From Alcaligenaceae bacterium (lineage in GTDB: Bacteria > Pseudomonadota > Gammaproteobacteria > Burkholderiales > Burkholderiaceae_B): DNA of 64,000 bases. The translations under genes and the position numbers were made by a program. Below, piece by piece: positions 52,108 to 60,276 of the stretch; the stretch's first letter is position 1; each line of letters opens with the position of its first letter. The DNA is taken from the NCBI GenBank assembly GCA_013416435.1, contig JACCEN010000010.1, forward strand, positions 62,001 through 126,000. Reading direction: 5' to 3'. The notes beneath the pieces are model-generated. The model had not been told where the DNA came from. It saw nothing but the letters and a program-made list of their open reading frames with translations, and did no database searches.

Positions 52108-55100
52108 TCGGCGCCCCATATCCCCCGCCGCCCGGCGTCTCGATCACGAAGACGTCGCCGGCTTCGAGCTCGATGCTGTCCTGCGGGCCGAGCTCCACCC
52201 TGGCGCCGCCGGCTCGCTCGACATGGTTCCGGCCGACTTCGCCGGGCATTCCCCCGGCCAGTCCGAAGGGAGCATGCCGGCGGTTGTTCGACAGAATGGC
52301 CGCCGTCATGGATTCAAGGAACCTGATGCGGCGCACGCCGCCGTCGCCGCCGGGCCAACGGCCTTTTCCTCCGGAGCCGGTCCGGATCTCATAAGACTCC
52401 AGCAGTACCGGAAAACGCAATTCCAGGACTTCGGGATCGGTGAGCCGGGAATTGGTCATGTGGGCCTGCACGACCGACGTGCCCGGAAAGCCCCCCGCTT
52501 GCTCGAAAGGCCGGCCGATGCGTTCCGGCCCCGCGCCCGTTCCGCCGGATATGGTTTCGTAGTACTGGTAGCGCGCGTTGCCGAAGGTGAAGTTGTTCAT
52601 GGTGCCCTGGCTGGCCGCCAGCACTCCCAAGGCGCCATACAGCGCATTGACGATGCACATCGAGGTTTCGACATTGCCGGCGACCACCGCTGCCGGCGGG
52701 TCCGGATTGAGCATGGACGCGGGCGGCACGATGATGTCCAGCGGCTTGAGGCATCCGGCATTGAGCGGGATGTCGTACTCGACCAGCGTGCGGAACACGT
52801 ACAGCACCGCAGCCACCGCGATCGACGCGGGCGCATTGAAGTTGTTGTCAAGCTGCGCCGACGTGCCGGTGAAATCGATGGTGGCGCTGCGCGTCTGCTT
52901 ATGCACCGTGATCGCCACCTTTATCCGGGCGCCATTGTCCAGCGGATAATCGTAGCGGCCATCCGCCAGCTGTGTGATCACCTTGCGCACGGATTCTTCG
53001 GCATTGTCCTGCACGTGCTGCATATAGGCCTGGACCACGTCCAGCCCGAACGCTTCGCACATGGCCAAAAGCTCCTGCACGCCCTTCTCGTTGGCGGCGA
53101 TCTGGGCGCGCATATCGGCCAGGTTCTGCTCCGGATTGCGCGCGGGCCATGGACCCGATCCCAGTATGGCCCTGGCCTCGGCTTCCCGGAACACTCCTCG
53201 CCTGACCAGCTGGAAATTCGTGAAGAGCACGCCCTCTTCGTCCACGCGGCGGGAATTGGGCGGCATCGAGCCCGGCGTCAGGCCGCCGATGTCGGCATGA
53301 TGGCCACGCGACCCGACGAAGAACAGTATGGATTTGCCCGCGGCATCGAACACCGGCGTGATCACGGTAACGTCTGGCAGGTGGGTGCCGCCGTGGTAGG
53401 GATCGTTGACCACATAGGCATCGCCGGGCTGCATCGCGCCGGCATTTTCCCGCATGACGGTCTTGATGGACTCGCTCATCGAGCCCAGATGCACCGGCAT
53501 GTGCGGTGCATTGGCGATGAGATTACCCTGGGCATCGAACACCGCGCAGGAGAAATCCAGGCGCTCCTTGATGTTGACCGAGTATGACGTGTTCTGCAGC
53601 CGCACGCCCATCTGCTCGGCAATCGACATGAAGAGATTGTTGAAGACTTCCAGCATGATGGGGTTGACTTCCGACCCCACATCGCTCCGCGCCCCAAGTG
53701 GTTCGACACGCTCCAGCAGCCAGTGGTCGCGCTCGTCGAGCCGCGCCCGCCAGCCCGGTTCGATCACCAGCGTCTGGTTGGGCTCGGCGATGATGGCGGG
53801 CCCGTCCAGGACATCGCCGGCCTGCAGCGCGGCGCGCTCGTACACGGGCGTTTCATGCCACTGCCCTGCGCAGTACATGGAGCGCCGCGCGCCTGGCTGG
53901 GGCGGCCCCGCGCGCAATGCGGACCGGGCCGGTCGTTCCGCGACATCAGGTGCCGCCAGGCTGGCTTCGACGGAAATTGCTTCCACGACCAAGCGCTTCT
54001 CGGGCATCAGGAAGGAATACCGCTGGCGATAAGTCTGTTCGAACGCCGCCTGCATGGACGGCAAGTCGGTGCCCAGATCGACCTCCAGCGCCGTGTCCGT
54101 CCCTTCGTACTTCAAGTGCAGCCTTGCCGCCTTTCGCAAGACGCCTTCCCCGCCATGCCGTTCCCCCAACCCTTCCCCGCCATGCCGTTCCCCCAGCCCT
54201 TCCGCCGCCTGCGTCCACAACGCGGCCGCCAGATCGGCAAGTTCGGAAAGCAGTGCGGCATCGAGCGGTTTCTCCACCGTTTGCTGGCGTATCTCGATCT
54301 GGTCGGCCAGTCCCATGCCATAGGCCGACAACACGCCCGCCAACGGGTGCGAGAAGATGCGGGTCATGCCCAGCGCGTCGGCCACCATGCAGGCATGCTG
54401 GCCGCCCGCACCGCCAAAGACGGTCAATGCGTAGCGAGTGACATCGTGCCCTTGCTGCACGGAAATCCGTTTTATCGCCTCGGCCATGTTGCCGACCGCG
54501 ATGGACAGGAAGCCTTCCGCCAGGGACTCCGCCGACATCACCGTGCCCGTCTGGCGGGTCACGGTATCCGCCAGGGCGCTGAACTGACGGCGCACGGCGT
54601 CGACGTCCAGCGGCTGGTCGGCCTGCGGCCCGAATACACGGGGAAAGAAGTCCGGCTGGATCTTGCCCAGCATGACGTTGCAATCCGTGACGGCCAGCGG
54701 GCCGCCTCGGCGATAGCAGGCGGGCCCGGGATTCGCGCCCGCCGAGTCCGGCCCCACGCGCAGGCGCGCGCCATCGAAATGCAGAATGGAGCCCCCACCG
54801 GCGGCCACGGTATGAATGCGCATCATGGGCGCGCGCATGCGCACGCCGGCGACCTGGGTCTCGAACTCCCGCTCGAACTCTCCGGCGAAATGGGAAACGT
54901 CGGTGGACGTTCCGCCCATGTCGAAGCCGATGACTTTGTCGAAACCCGCGCGCTGGCTGCTTCGCGCCATGCCGACGATGCCGCCGGCGGGCCCCGAGAG
55001 GATCGCGTCCTTGCCGCGAAAGCGATCGGCGCGCGCCAGGCCGCCGCTGGATTGCATGAACAGCAGCGGGACGCCCGGCAGCTCCGCGGCCACCTGGCCG

Positions 55101-55762
55101 ACATAGCGACGCAATATGGGCGACAGGTAGGCGTCCACGACCGTCGTGTCGCCCCGCGAGACGAACTTGATCAAAGGACTGACTTCATGCGAGGCGGACA
55201 CTTGCGTGAAGCCGATCTCGCGTGCAAGCTTAGCCGCCATTGCCTCGTGCGCTGGATTGATCCAGGCGTGCATGAATACGATGGCTGCCGCCCGCAGCCC
55301 TTGGGCATGCGCTTGCCGCAGAGCGTCGCCCAGGGCGTCGAGATCCAGCGCCTGCCGTTCCTTGCCTTCCGCATCCAGCCGGCCGTCGGCCTCGATGACG
55401 CCGGCGTACAGCTGCTCCGGCAAGACGATGTGGCGATCGAAGAGCCGCGGCCGGTTCTGGTAGGCGATGCGCAGCGCATCGCGAAATCCGCGGGTCGTGA
55501 CGAATAAGGTCGGCTCGCCCTTGCGTTCCAGCAGCGCGTTGGTTGCGACCGTCGTTCCCATCTTGACGCTGCCGATGTGTTCCGCCGGTATGCGTTCCCC
55601 CGGCGCGACGCCGAGTATCCGGCGGATGCCGGCGACGGCCGCGTCACGATATTGCTCCGGATTGTCGGAAAGCATCTTGCAGCTCAGGATATCCCCTTCG
55701 GGACTGTACGCCACGATGTCCGTAAAAGTGCCGCCGCGATCGATCCAGAACTGCCATTTCAT
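52082..55762 (-). CDS. Fused hydantoinase A/B, 5-oxoprolinase-type enzyme
   Basis: The 1226 residues from the ATG at 55762 join HyuA-like and HyuB-like halves, as in ATP-dependent 5-oxoprolinase, which opens pyroglutamate to glutamate. The N-terminal WQFWIDRGGTFTDIVAYSPE and VIGFDMGGTSTDVSHFAGEF are ATPase-fold motifs. The B half starts near NPIMLEVFNNLFMSIAEQMG and holds SSIADVRAQI-like acidic and GGYGDP-like ends (ETPGGGGYGAPRG). A 27-nt tandem duplication encodes GLGERHGGE twice near residue 525. The last residues GQTPDGV come from repeat unit I4. It is divergent from a TRAP transporter. N-methylhydantoinase or acetone carboxylase relatives cannot be excluded. Confidence 0.88.
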   Translation of the reverse strand: MKWQFWIDRGGTFTDIVAYSPEGDILSCKMLSDNPEQYRDAAVAGIRRILGVAPGERIPAEHIGSVKMGTTVATNALLERKGEPTLFVTTRGFRDALRIAYQNRPRLFDRHIVLPEQLYAGVIEADGRLDAEGKERQALDLDALGDALRQAHAQGLRAAAIVFMHAWINPAHEAMAAKLAREIGFTQVSASHEVSPLIKFVSRGDTTVVDAYLSPILRRYVGQVAAELPGVPLLFMQSSGGLARADRFRGKDAILSGPAGGIVGMARSSQRAGFDKVIGFDMGGTSTDVSHFAGEFEREFETQVAGVRMRAPMMRIHTVAAGGGSILHFDGARLRVGPDSAGANPGPACYRRGGPLAVTDCNVMLGKIQPDFFPRVFGPQADQPLDVDAVRRQFSALADTVTRQTGTVMSAESLAEGFLSIAVGNMAEAIKRISVQQGHDVTRYALTVFGGAGGQHACMVADALGMTRIFSHPLAGVLSAYGMGLADQIEIRQQTVEKPLDAALLSELADLAAALWTQAAEGLGERHGGEGLGERHGGEGVLRKAARLHLKYEGTDTALEVDLGTDLPSMQAAFEQTYRQRYSFLMPEKRLVVEAISVEASLAAPDVAERPARSALRAGPPQPGARRSMYCAGQWHETPVYERAALQAGDVLDGPAIIAEPNQTLVIEPGWRARLDERDHWLLERVEPLGARSDVGSEVNPIMLEVFNNLFMSIAEQMGVRLQNTSYSVNIKERLDFSCAVFDAQGNLIANAPHMPVHLGSMSESIKTVMRENAGAMQPGDAYVVNDPYHGGTHLPDVTVITPVFDAAGKSILFFVGSRGHHADIGGLTPGSMPPNSRRVDEEGVLFTNFQLVRRGVFREAEARAILGSGPWPARNPEQNLADMRAQIAANEKGVQELLAMCEAFGLDVVQAYMQHVQDNAEESVRKVITQLADGRYDYPLDNGARIKVAITVHKQTRSATIDFTGTSAQLDNNFNAPASIAVAAVLYVFRTLVEYDIPLNAGCLKPLDIIVPPASMLNPDPPAAVVAGNVETSMCIVNALYGALGVLAASQGTMNNFTFGNARYQYYETISGGTGAGPERIGRPFEQAGGFPGTSVVQAHMTNSRLTDPEVLELRFPVLLESYEIRTGSGGKGRWPGGDGGVRRIRFLESMTAAILSNNRRHAPFGLAGGMPGEVGRNHVERAGGARVELGPQDSIELEAGDVFVIETPGGGGYGAPRGQTPDGV
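54144..54197. repeat. 27-nt tandem duplication inside the oxoprolinase gene
   Basis: Two copies of a 27-nt segment (54144-54170 and 54171-54197) differ by one base, in frame with the gene, and encode GLGERHGGE twice. A partial third copy follows. The site is a Gly/Glu-rich linker between the HyuA subdomains, so a change in copy number would alter loop length without breaking the frame. Confidence 0.85.
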
Positions 55763-55943
55763 GCTCGTCCACTCCTTTGGTAACAGCTTGCGCAATCATA
55801 GAACCCGCAAGAACGCCGCAGGTCGTACATGCCCTAGGAATAACCCCTAAATTGATCACACCGACAAAGCAGGCGCGACTTCGCACACTACAATCAGTCG
55901 ACCACTGAGTTCCCGTGCGTATTGTCAACCAAAGGATATTTCA

Positions 55944-56921
55944 ATGAAAAAAATGTTTGCCTTGCTGACAGCTACCGGCGCTGCGGCATTTGCCCTCAAC
56001 GTTCAGGCCGCCACCAAATGGGACCTGCCCAGCGCCTATCCCGCATCGAACCTGCATACCCAGACGCTGGAGCAATTCGTCAAGGACGTCAAGGAGCTTT
56101 CTGGCGGGGAACTCGACATTACGCTGCACAACAATGCCTCGCTGTACAAGGCGCCCGAGATCAAGCGCGCGGTACAGGGCAACCAGGCGCAGATCGGCGA
56201 AATCCTGCTGACCAACTTCGCCAACGAGGACCCCATCTACGCCCTCGACGGCTTGCCCTTCCTGGCCACGGGCTACGAAGCGGCGTGGAAGCTCTATCAG
56301 GCGCAGAAAGAACTCCTGAACAAGAAGCTTGCGTCGCAAGGCATGACGCTGCTGTATTCGGTGGCCTGGCCGCCGCAAGGCATCTTCGCCAACAAGGACA
56401 TCAACAAGGTCGATGACCTGAAAGGCGTGAAGTGGCGCGCCTACAGCCCCGTCACGGCCCGCATCGCCGAACTGGTCGGCGCCCAGCCCGTGACCATCCA
56501 GCAGTCGGAGTTGTCGCAGGCCATGGCCACCGGTGTCGTCGAAGCGTTCATGACCTCGGGCTCTACCGGCTGGGACACCAAGACCTACGAGTACATCAAA
56601 AAATTCTACGACACCCAGGCCTGGCTGCCCAAGAACGCCGTCATCATGAACAAGAAGGCGTTCGACCAGCTCAGCGAAAAGAGCCAGAAGGCCGTGCTGC
56701 AGGCCGGCGAGAAAGCGGAAAAGGCCGGCTGGGCGCTGTCGCAGGAAAAGACCCAATGGTATCTGGACCAGTTAGCCAAGAACGGCATGTCCATCATCAA
56801 GCCCAGCGACGAGCTCATGAAGGGGCTAGACAAGGTGGGCGAGACCATGCTTGCCGAATGGATCAAGCGGGCGGGGCCTGACGGCCAGAAAGTCATCGAC
56901 ACCTACCGGGCCGCCAACTAA
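55944..56921 (+). CDS. TRAP transporter substrate-binding protein, DctP family
   Basis: This periplasmic receptor of 325 residues has a signal peptide ending LNVQAA, with AAGGATATTTCA before the ATG. The mature part shows KWDLPSAYPASNLHTQTLEQ, ALDGLPFLATGYEAAWKLYQ, DDLKGVKWRAYSPVTARIAE with the ligand-binding Arg, and GVVEAFMTSGSTGWDTKTYE. The family binds carboxylates. In Bordetella pertussis the receptors DctP6 and DctP7 are known to bind pyroglutamate, and the divergent oxoprolinase-type gene makes that ligand plausible here; this is inference. Confidence 0.93.
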   Translation: MKKMFALLTATGAAAFALNVQAATKWDLPSAYPASNLHTQTLEQFVKDVKELSGGELDITLHNNASLYKAPEIKRAVQGNQAQIGEILLTNFANEDPIYALDGLPFLATGYEAAWKLYQAQKELLNKKLASQGMTLLYSVAWPPQGIFANKDINKVDDLKGVKWRAYSPVTARIAELVGAQPVTIQQSELSQAMATGVVEAFMTSGSTGWDTKTYEYIKKFYDTQAWLPKNAVIMNKKAFDQLSEKSQKAVLQAGEKAEKAGWALSQEKTQWYLDQLAKNGMSIIKPSDELMKGLDKVGETMLAEWIKRAGPDGQKVIDTYRAAN

Positions 56922-56923
56922 GA

Positions 56924-57427
56924 ATGCGGGCCTTTCTCGATGCGCTGTATCGGATGGCGGGCGGCCTTGCGGCCGTCTTCACCGTAGGCGTGCTGGTCGC
57001 CGTGATCCTGTCCATCGCCACCCGGCAATTGGGCATACACATCGGCGGGCTGGACGCCTACGCCGGCTATTCCATGGCCGCCGCGGGCTTTCTGGCGCTG
57101 GCCCATACATTCAAAAGCGGCGAACACATCCGCGTCACGCTCGTGCTGTCGGCCCTGCCGGCCAAAGGCAGCCTGCGGCTCGATATCTTCGCACTGCTGG
57201 TGGCCTGCGCCATTGCGGGCAACCTGTGCTGGTTCAGCATCAAGCTGGTGCTCGATTCCTACGCCTACAACGACATCTCCACCGGCGACGACGCAACGCC
57301 GCTCTGGATCCCCCAGCTGTCCATGGCGGTGGGGACCGTCATTTTCTTTGTCGCCGTCCTCGACGAAACCCTGAGACGCTTCCAGGGCAAGCTCGAATCC
57401 CAGAGCGAAGAAACCCATTATGAATGA
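56924..57427 (+). CDS. TRAP transporter small permease, DctQ family
   Basis: The 167 residues have four membrane helices, starting MRAFLDALYRMAGGLAAVFT. LDAYAGYSMAAAGFLALAHT and FKSGEHIRVTLVLSALPAKG are the DctQ core. The gene starts 2 nt after the receptor stop and overlaps the large permease gene by 8 nt, so the three are coupled. DctQ proteins assist the DctM transporter subunit in the inner membrane. Confidence 0.92.
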   Translation: MRAFLDALYRMAGGLAAVFTVGVLVAVILSIATRQLGIHIGGLDAYAGYSMAAAGFLALAHTFKSGEHIRVTLVLSALPAKGSLRLDIFALLVACAIAGNLCWFSIKLVLDSYAYNDISTGDDATPLWIPQLSMAVGTVIFFVAVLDETLRRFQGKLESQSEETHYE

Positions 57428-58721
57428 AGCACTGGTCATCACGCTGCTCGTCGTCTCCATCTTCGGTTTCCTGGCCTGCGGAGTCTGGGTCGGCCTGACC
57501 TTGGCCGGCACCGCCTGGCTGGGCATGGAACTGTTCTCCAGCCGGCCGGCGGGCGATGCCATGGCGATCACCATCTGGGGGGCGGCATCCAGCTGGACGC
57601 TCACCGCCCTGCCGCTTTTCCTATGGATGGGCGAGATCCTGTTCCGGTCGCGCCTGTCGCAAGACCTGTTCAAAGGCCTCGCACCCTGGCTGGACCGCAT
57701 TCCCGGCCGCCTGCTTCATACCAACGTCGTGGGCTGCGCCATATTCGCCGCCGTGTCGGGCTCATCGGCCGCCACCTGCGCGACCATCGGGAAGATGACC
57801 ATACCGGAACTCACCCGCCGCGGCTATCCGCAAGACCAGATCATCGGAACGCTGGCCGGCGCCGGCACGCTGGGGCTGCTGATCCCGCCCTCCATCATCA
57901 TGATCGTTTACGGCGTCGCCGCCGACGTCTCGATCTCCAAGCTGTTCATCGCCGGCATCCTGCCCGGCGCTCTTTTGGCCCTTTTGTTCATGGGGTACAT
58001 CGCCATTTGGTCGCTGCTGCATCCCGACCGCATCCCGCATGCCGACGAGCGCATGAGCTTCGGGCAAAAGCTGTACCAGTCCCGCCATTTGATCCCGGTC
58101 GTATTGCTGATCGCCGTGGTCCTGGGCACCATCTACACGGGCTTTGCCACCGCAACGGAAGCAGCTGCCGTGGGCGTGGTCGGCGCGCTGATCGTGTCGG
58201 CGGCCCAGGGGTCTATGACCTGGGGGGTATTCAAGGAATCCCTGATGGGCGCAACGCGGCTCTACTGCATGATCGCGCTCATCCTGGCCGGCGCGCAGTT
58301 CCTGACGCTGTCGATGGGCTATATAGGCCTGCCCCGCGCGTTGGCCGAGTGGATCGCCTCGCTGGGCCTGTCGCAGTTCGGGCTCATCATCGCGCTGATG
58401 GTGTTCTTCATCATCCTGGGCTGCTTCCTCGACGGCATCTCGATCGTGGTGCTCACCATGGGCGTGCTGCTGCCCACCGTCAACGCGGCCGGAATCGATC
58501 TGCTGTGGTTCGGAATCTTCCTGGTGTTCACCATAGAAATGGCCCAGATCACTCCGCCCGTGGGCTTCAATCTGTTCGTGCTCTCGGGCATGACCAAGAA
58601 GGAACTGCCCTACCTGGCACGCGTATCGTTCCCCATGTTCCTGCTGACGACACTGGGGGTGCTGATCATTTACGCGATACCGGAAATCGCCACCTGGATG
58701 CCGGCGCAGATGGCGCCTTAG
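57420..58721 (+). CDS. TRAP transporter large permease, DctM family
   Basis: The 433-residue transport subunit has about twelve membrane segments. GCAIFAAVSGSSAATCATIG and LAGAGTLGLLIPPSIIMIVY are the family's sodium- and substrate-site motifs in the first half. GCFLDGISIVVLTMGVLLPT and FTIEMAQITPPVGFNLFVLS are the matching ones in the second half. Its ATG lies within the end of dctQ. Repeat cluster J begins 3 nt after its stop, where it converges with the LolD-like ATPase gene. Confidence 0.95.
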   Translation: MNEALVITLLVVSIFGFLACGVWVGLTLAGTAWLGMELFSSRPAGDAMAITIWGAASSWTLTALPLFLWMGEILFRSRLSQDLFKGLAPWLDRIPGRLLHTNVVGCAIFAAVSGSSAATCATIGKMTIPELTRRGYPQDQIIGTLAGAGTLGLLIPPSIIMIVYGVAADVSISKLFIAGILPGALLALLFMGYIAIWSLLHPDRIPHADERMSFGQKLYQSRHLIPVVLLIAVVLGTIYTGFATATEAAAVGVVGALIVSAAQGSMTWGVFKESLMGATRLYCMIALILAGAQFLTLSMGYIGLPRALAEWIASLGLSQFGLIIALMVFFIILGCFLDGISIVVLTMGVLLPTVNAAGIDLLWFGIFLVFTIEMAQITPPVGFNLFVLSGMTKKELPYLARVSFPMFLLTTLGVLIIYAIPEIATWMPAQMAP

Positions 58722-58724
58722 GGT

Positions 58725-58823
58725 GGGGTCAGACCCCGGCCGCGGTTCGAAGGGTCAGACCCCATGCGGGGTCTGACCCTGGCCGATATTCAAGGGGTCA
58801 GACCCCGTACGGGGTCTGACCCC
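58725..58823. repeat. Palindromic repeat cluster J
   Basis: A half unit J0 at 58725-58737 begins 3 nt after the dctM stop. J1 at 58752-58779 (linker ATGC, outer bases lost) and J2 at 58794-58823 (linker GTAC, perfect palindrome) follow. J2 lies inside the convergent ATPase gene and encodes GSDPVRGLTP at its C-terminus. Confidence 0.94.
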
Positions 58824-59494
58824 AACGCCCCCACTCTCCCACCCACCAGCCTGATCTCGTGCGTGCAACGCGCCGCAAGCTGCGGGTCGTGCGTAACGAG
58901 GATGAGCGTGGTGTTCTGTTCCCGATGCAGCGCGAACATCAGGTCGATGACTTTCTCGCCGTTCTGCGTGTCCAGGCTGCCGGTGGGCTCGTCGGCGAAC
59001 AGCAGGCGCGGCCTGACCACGAAGGCCCGGGCCAGCGATACGCGCTGCTGCTCGCCGCCCGACAGCGTGCGCGGATAATGATGCAGGCGGTCCTTCAAGC
59101 CTACGCGCTCCAGCATGGCGGTCGCCTCGTCTTTCGCCGACAGGCCCGCCAGCTCGAGCGGCAGCATCACGTTCTCCAGCGCCGTCAGATTGGGCAGTAG
59201 CTGGAAGGACTGGAACACGAAGCCGACGTGGGCTGCGCGCAGTGCGGCACGCTGCTCCTCGTCGCAGGCGAACAGGTCGTGTCCCAGCAGCAGCACCTGG
59301 CCCGAGCTGGGGACATCCAAGCCCGCCATCAGCCCGAGCAGCGTGGACTTCCCCGACCCCGAGCTGCCTGTGATGGCCAACGCGTCCCCGTCGGCCACCG
59401 TGAAACTGACATTGTCTAAAATATCCAGATAGCCGGTGGAGTCCGAGACTCTCTGGCTCAACTGTCTGACTTCAATGGAATATGGCTGACTCAT
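58790..59494 (-). CDS. ABC transporter ATP-binding protein, LolD/YbbA type
   Basis: The 234 residues carry Walker A ALAITGSSGSGKSTLLGLMA near residue 40, VGFVFQSFQLLPNLTALENV, the signature LSGGEQQRVSLARAFVV near 145, and Walker B LLFADEPTGSLD. In E. coli the YbbA gene is divergent from tesA and followed by its membrane partner YbbP; here the tesA arrangement is kept but no partner gene follows. The tail GSDPVRGLTP is encoded by repeat J2. Its ATG shares the four bases CATG with the tesA start. Confidence 0.88.
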   Translation of the reverse strand: MSQPYSIEVRQLSQRVSDSTGYLDILDNVSFTVADGDALAITGSSGSGKSTLLGLMAGLDVPSSGQVLLLGHDLFACDEEQRAALRAAHVGFVFQSFQLLPNLTALENVMLPLELAGLSAKDEATAMLERVGLKDRLHHYPRTLSGGEQQRVSLARAFVVRPRLLFADEPTGSLDTQNGEKVIDLMFALHREQNTTLILVTHDPQLAARCTHEIRLVGGRVGALGSDPVRGLTP

Positions 59495-60137
59495 GTGGAT
59501 ACGCGGATATTTGGCAGCGATGGCGCTGTGCTGTTCTCAGGTCGTGGCGGCAAACGCCCAGGCGGCACCCCCTCAAGCCGGAGGGCAAAATGCCATTCTG
59601 GTCATAGGCGATAGTTTATCGGCCGAATACGGCTTGCGGCGCGATACCGGATGGGTGAAGCTGATCGCCGACCGGCTTGTGGCCGAGGCGCCAGAATACC
59701 AGATACTCAATAGCAGCATCAGCGGCGACACCACGAGCGGCGGCCTGTCGCGCCTGCCCGCGGCGCTATCCACCCATCAGCCGCGCATCGTCGTCATCGA
59801 GCTGGGCAGCAACGATGCGCTGCGAGGCCTGTCGCTGAGCGCCACCCGCGACAACCTGGCCAAAATGATAGAACAGGCCAAGGACCGGAAAGCAGAAGTG
59901 CTGCTGGTGGGCATGCAGATTCCACCCAATTACGGACGCGCATACACGGAACAGTTCCAGCGGCTTTTTGCCGAACTGTCCGAGCAGCACGGCGTGGAAC
60001 TCGTTCCCTTCCTGCTTGAAGGCATGGCGACGAACATGGAGCTTTTCCAGGCCGATGGCATACATCCCAATGAGGCGGCGCAAGCCATGCTGGCCGAGAA
60101 CGTCTGGAAAAAACTGGGACCCATGCTGACACGATGA
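59493..60137 (+). CDS. tesA: Periplasmic SGNH esterase/lysophospholipase, TesA-like
   Basis: This is a multifunctional acyl-CoA thioesterase, arylesterase and lysophospholipase I relative. In 214 residues a signal peptide ends near QVVAANAQAA. SGNH blocks follow: AILVIGDSLSAEYGLRRD with the catalytic Ser, SISGDTTSGGL with Gly, VVIELGSNDALRGL with Asn, and FQADGIHPNEAAQAML with Asp and His. All catalytic residues are present. The ATG overlaps the start of the divergent ATPase gene, leaving no shared intergenic region; an alternative ATG lies at 59520. Confidence 0.92.
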   Translation: MWIRGYLAAMALCCSQVVAANAQAAPPQAGGQNAILVIGDSLSAEYGLRRDTGWVKLIADRLVAEAPEYQILNSSISGDTTSGGLSRLPAALSTHQPRIVVIELGSNDALRGLSLSATRDNLAKMIEQAKDRKAEVLLVGMQIPPNYGRAYTEQFQRLFAELSEQHGVELVPFLLEGMATNMELFQADGIHPNEAAQAMLAENVWKKLGPMLTR

Positions 60138-60149
60138 GTCCCGTGGGCT

Positions 60150-60272
60150 GGGGACAGACCCCGAATGGGGTCTGACCCCTTTCAAAACACATCCGTGGGG
60201 TCAGACCCCATTCGGGGTCTGTCCCCTTCAAAACATGCTTGTGGGGTCAGACCCCATCCGGGGTCTGACCCC
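60150..60272. repeat. Palindromic repeat cluster K (three units)
   Basis: K1 at 60150-60179 (GGGGACAGACCCC, linker GAAT, GGGGTCTGACCCC) and K2 at 60197-60226 are exact reverse complements, sharing the unusual GGGGACAG/CTGTCCCC variant. K3 at 60243-60272 is a standard unit with linker ATCC. The spacers after K1 and K2 both contain TTCAAAACA, pointing to local duplication. The cluster fills the gap between convergent tesA and ppiD, 12 nt and 4 nt from the stops. Confidence 0.95.
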
Positions 60273-60276
60273 TTGA

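Noticed and set aside
53723-55507. 594-codon open frame antisense to the oxoprolinase gene, and a similar one at 52049-53587
   Set aside because: Shadow frames of the 1226-residue protein; no domain recognised.
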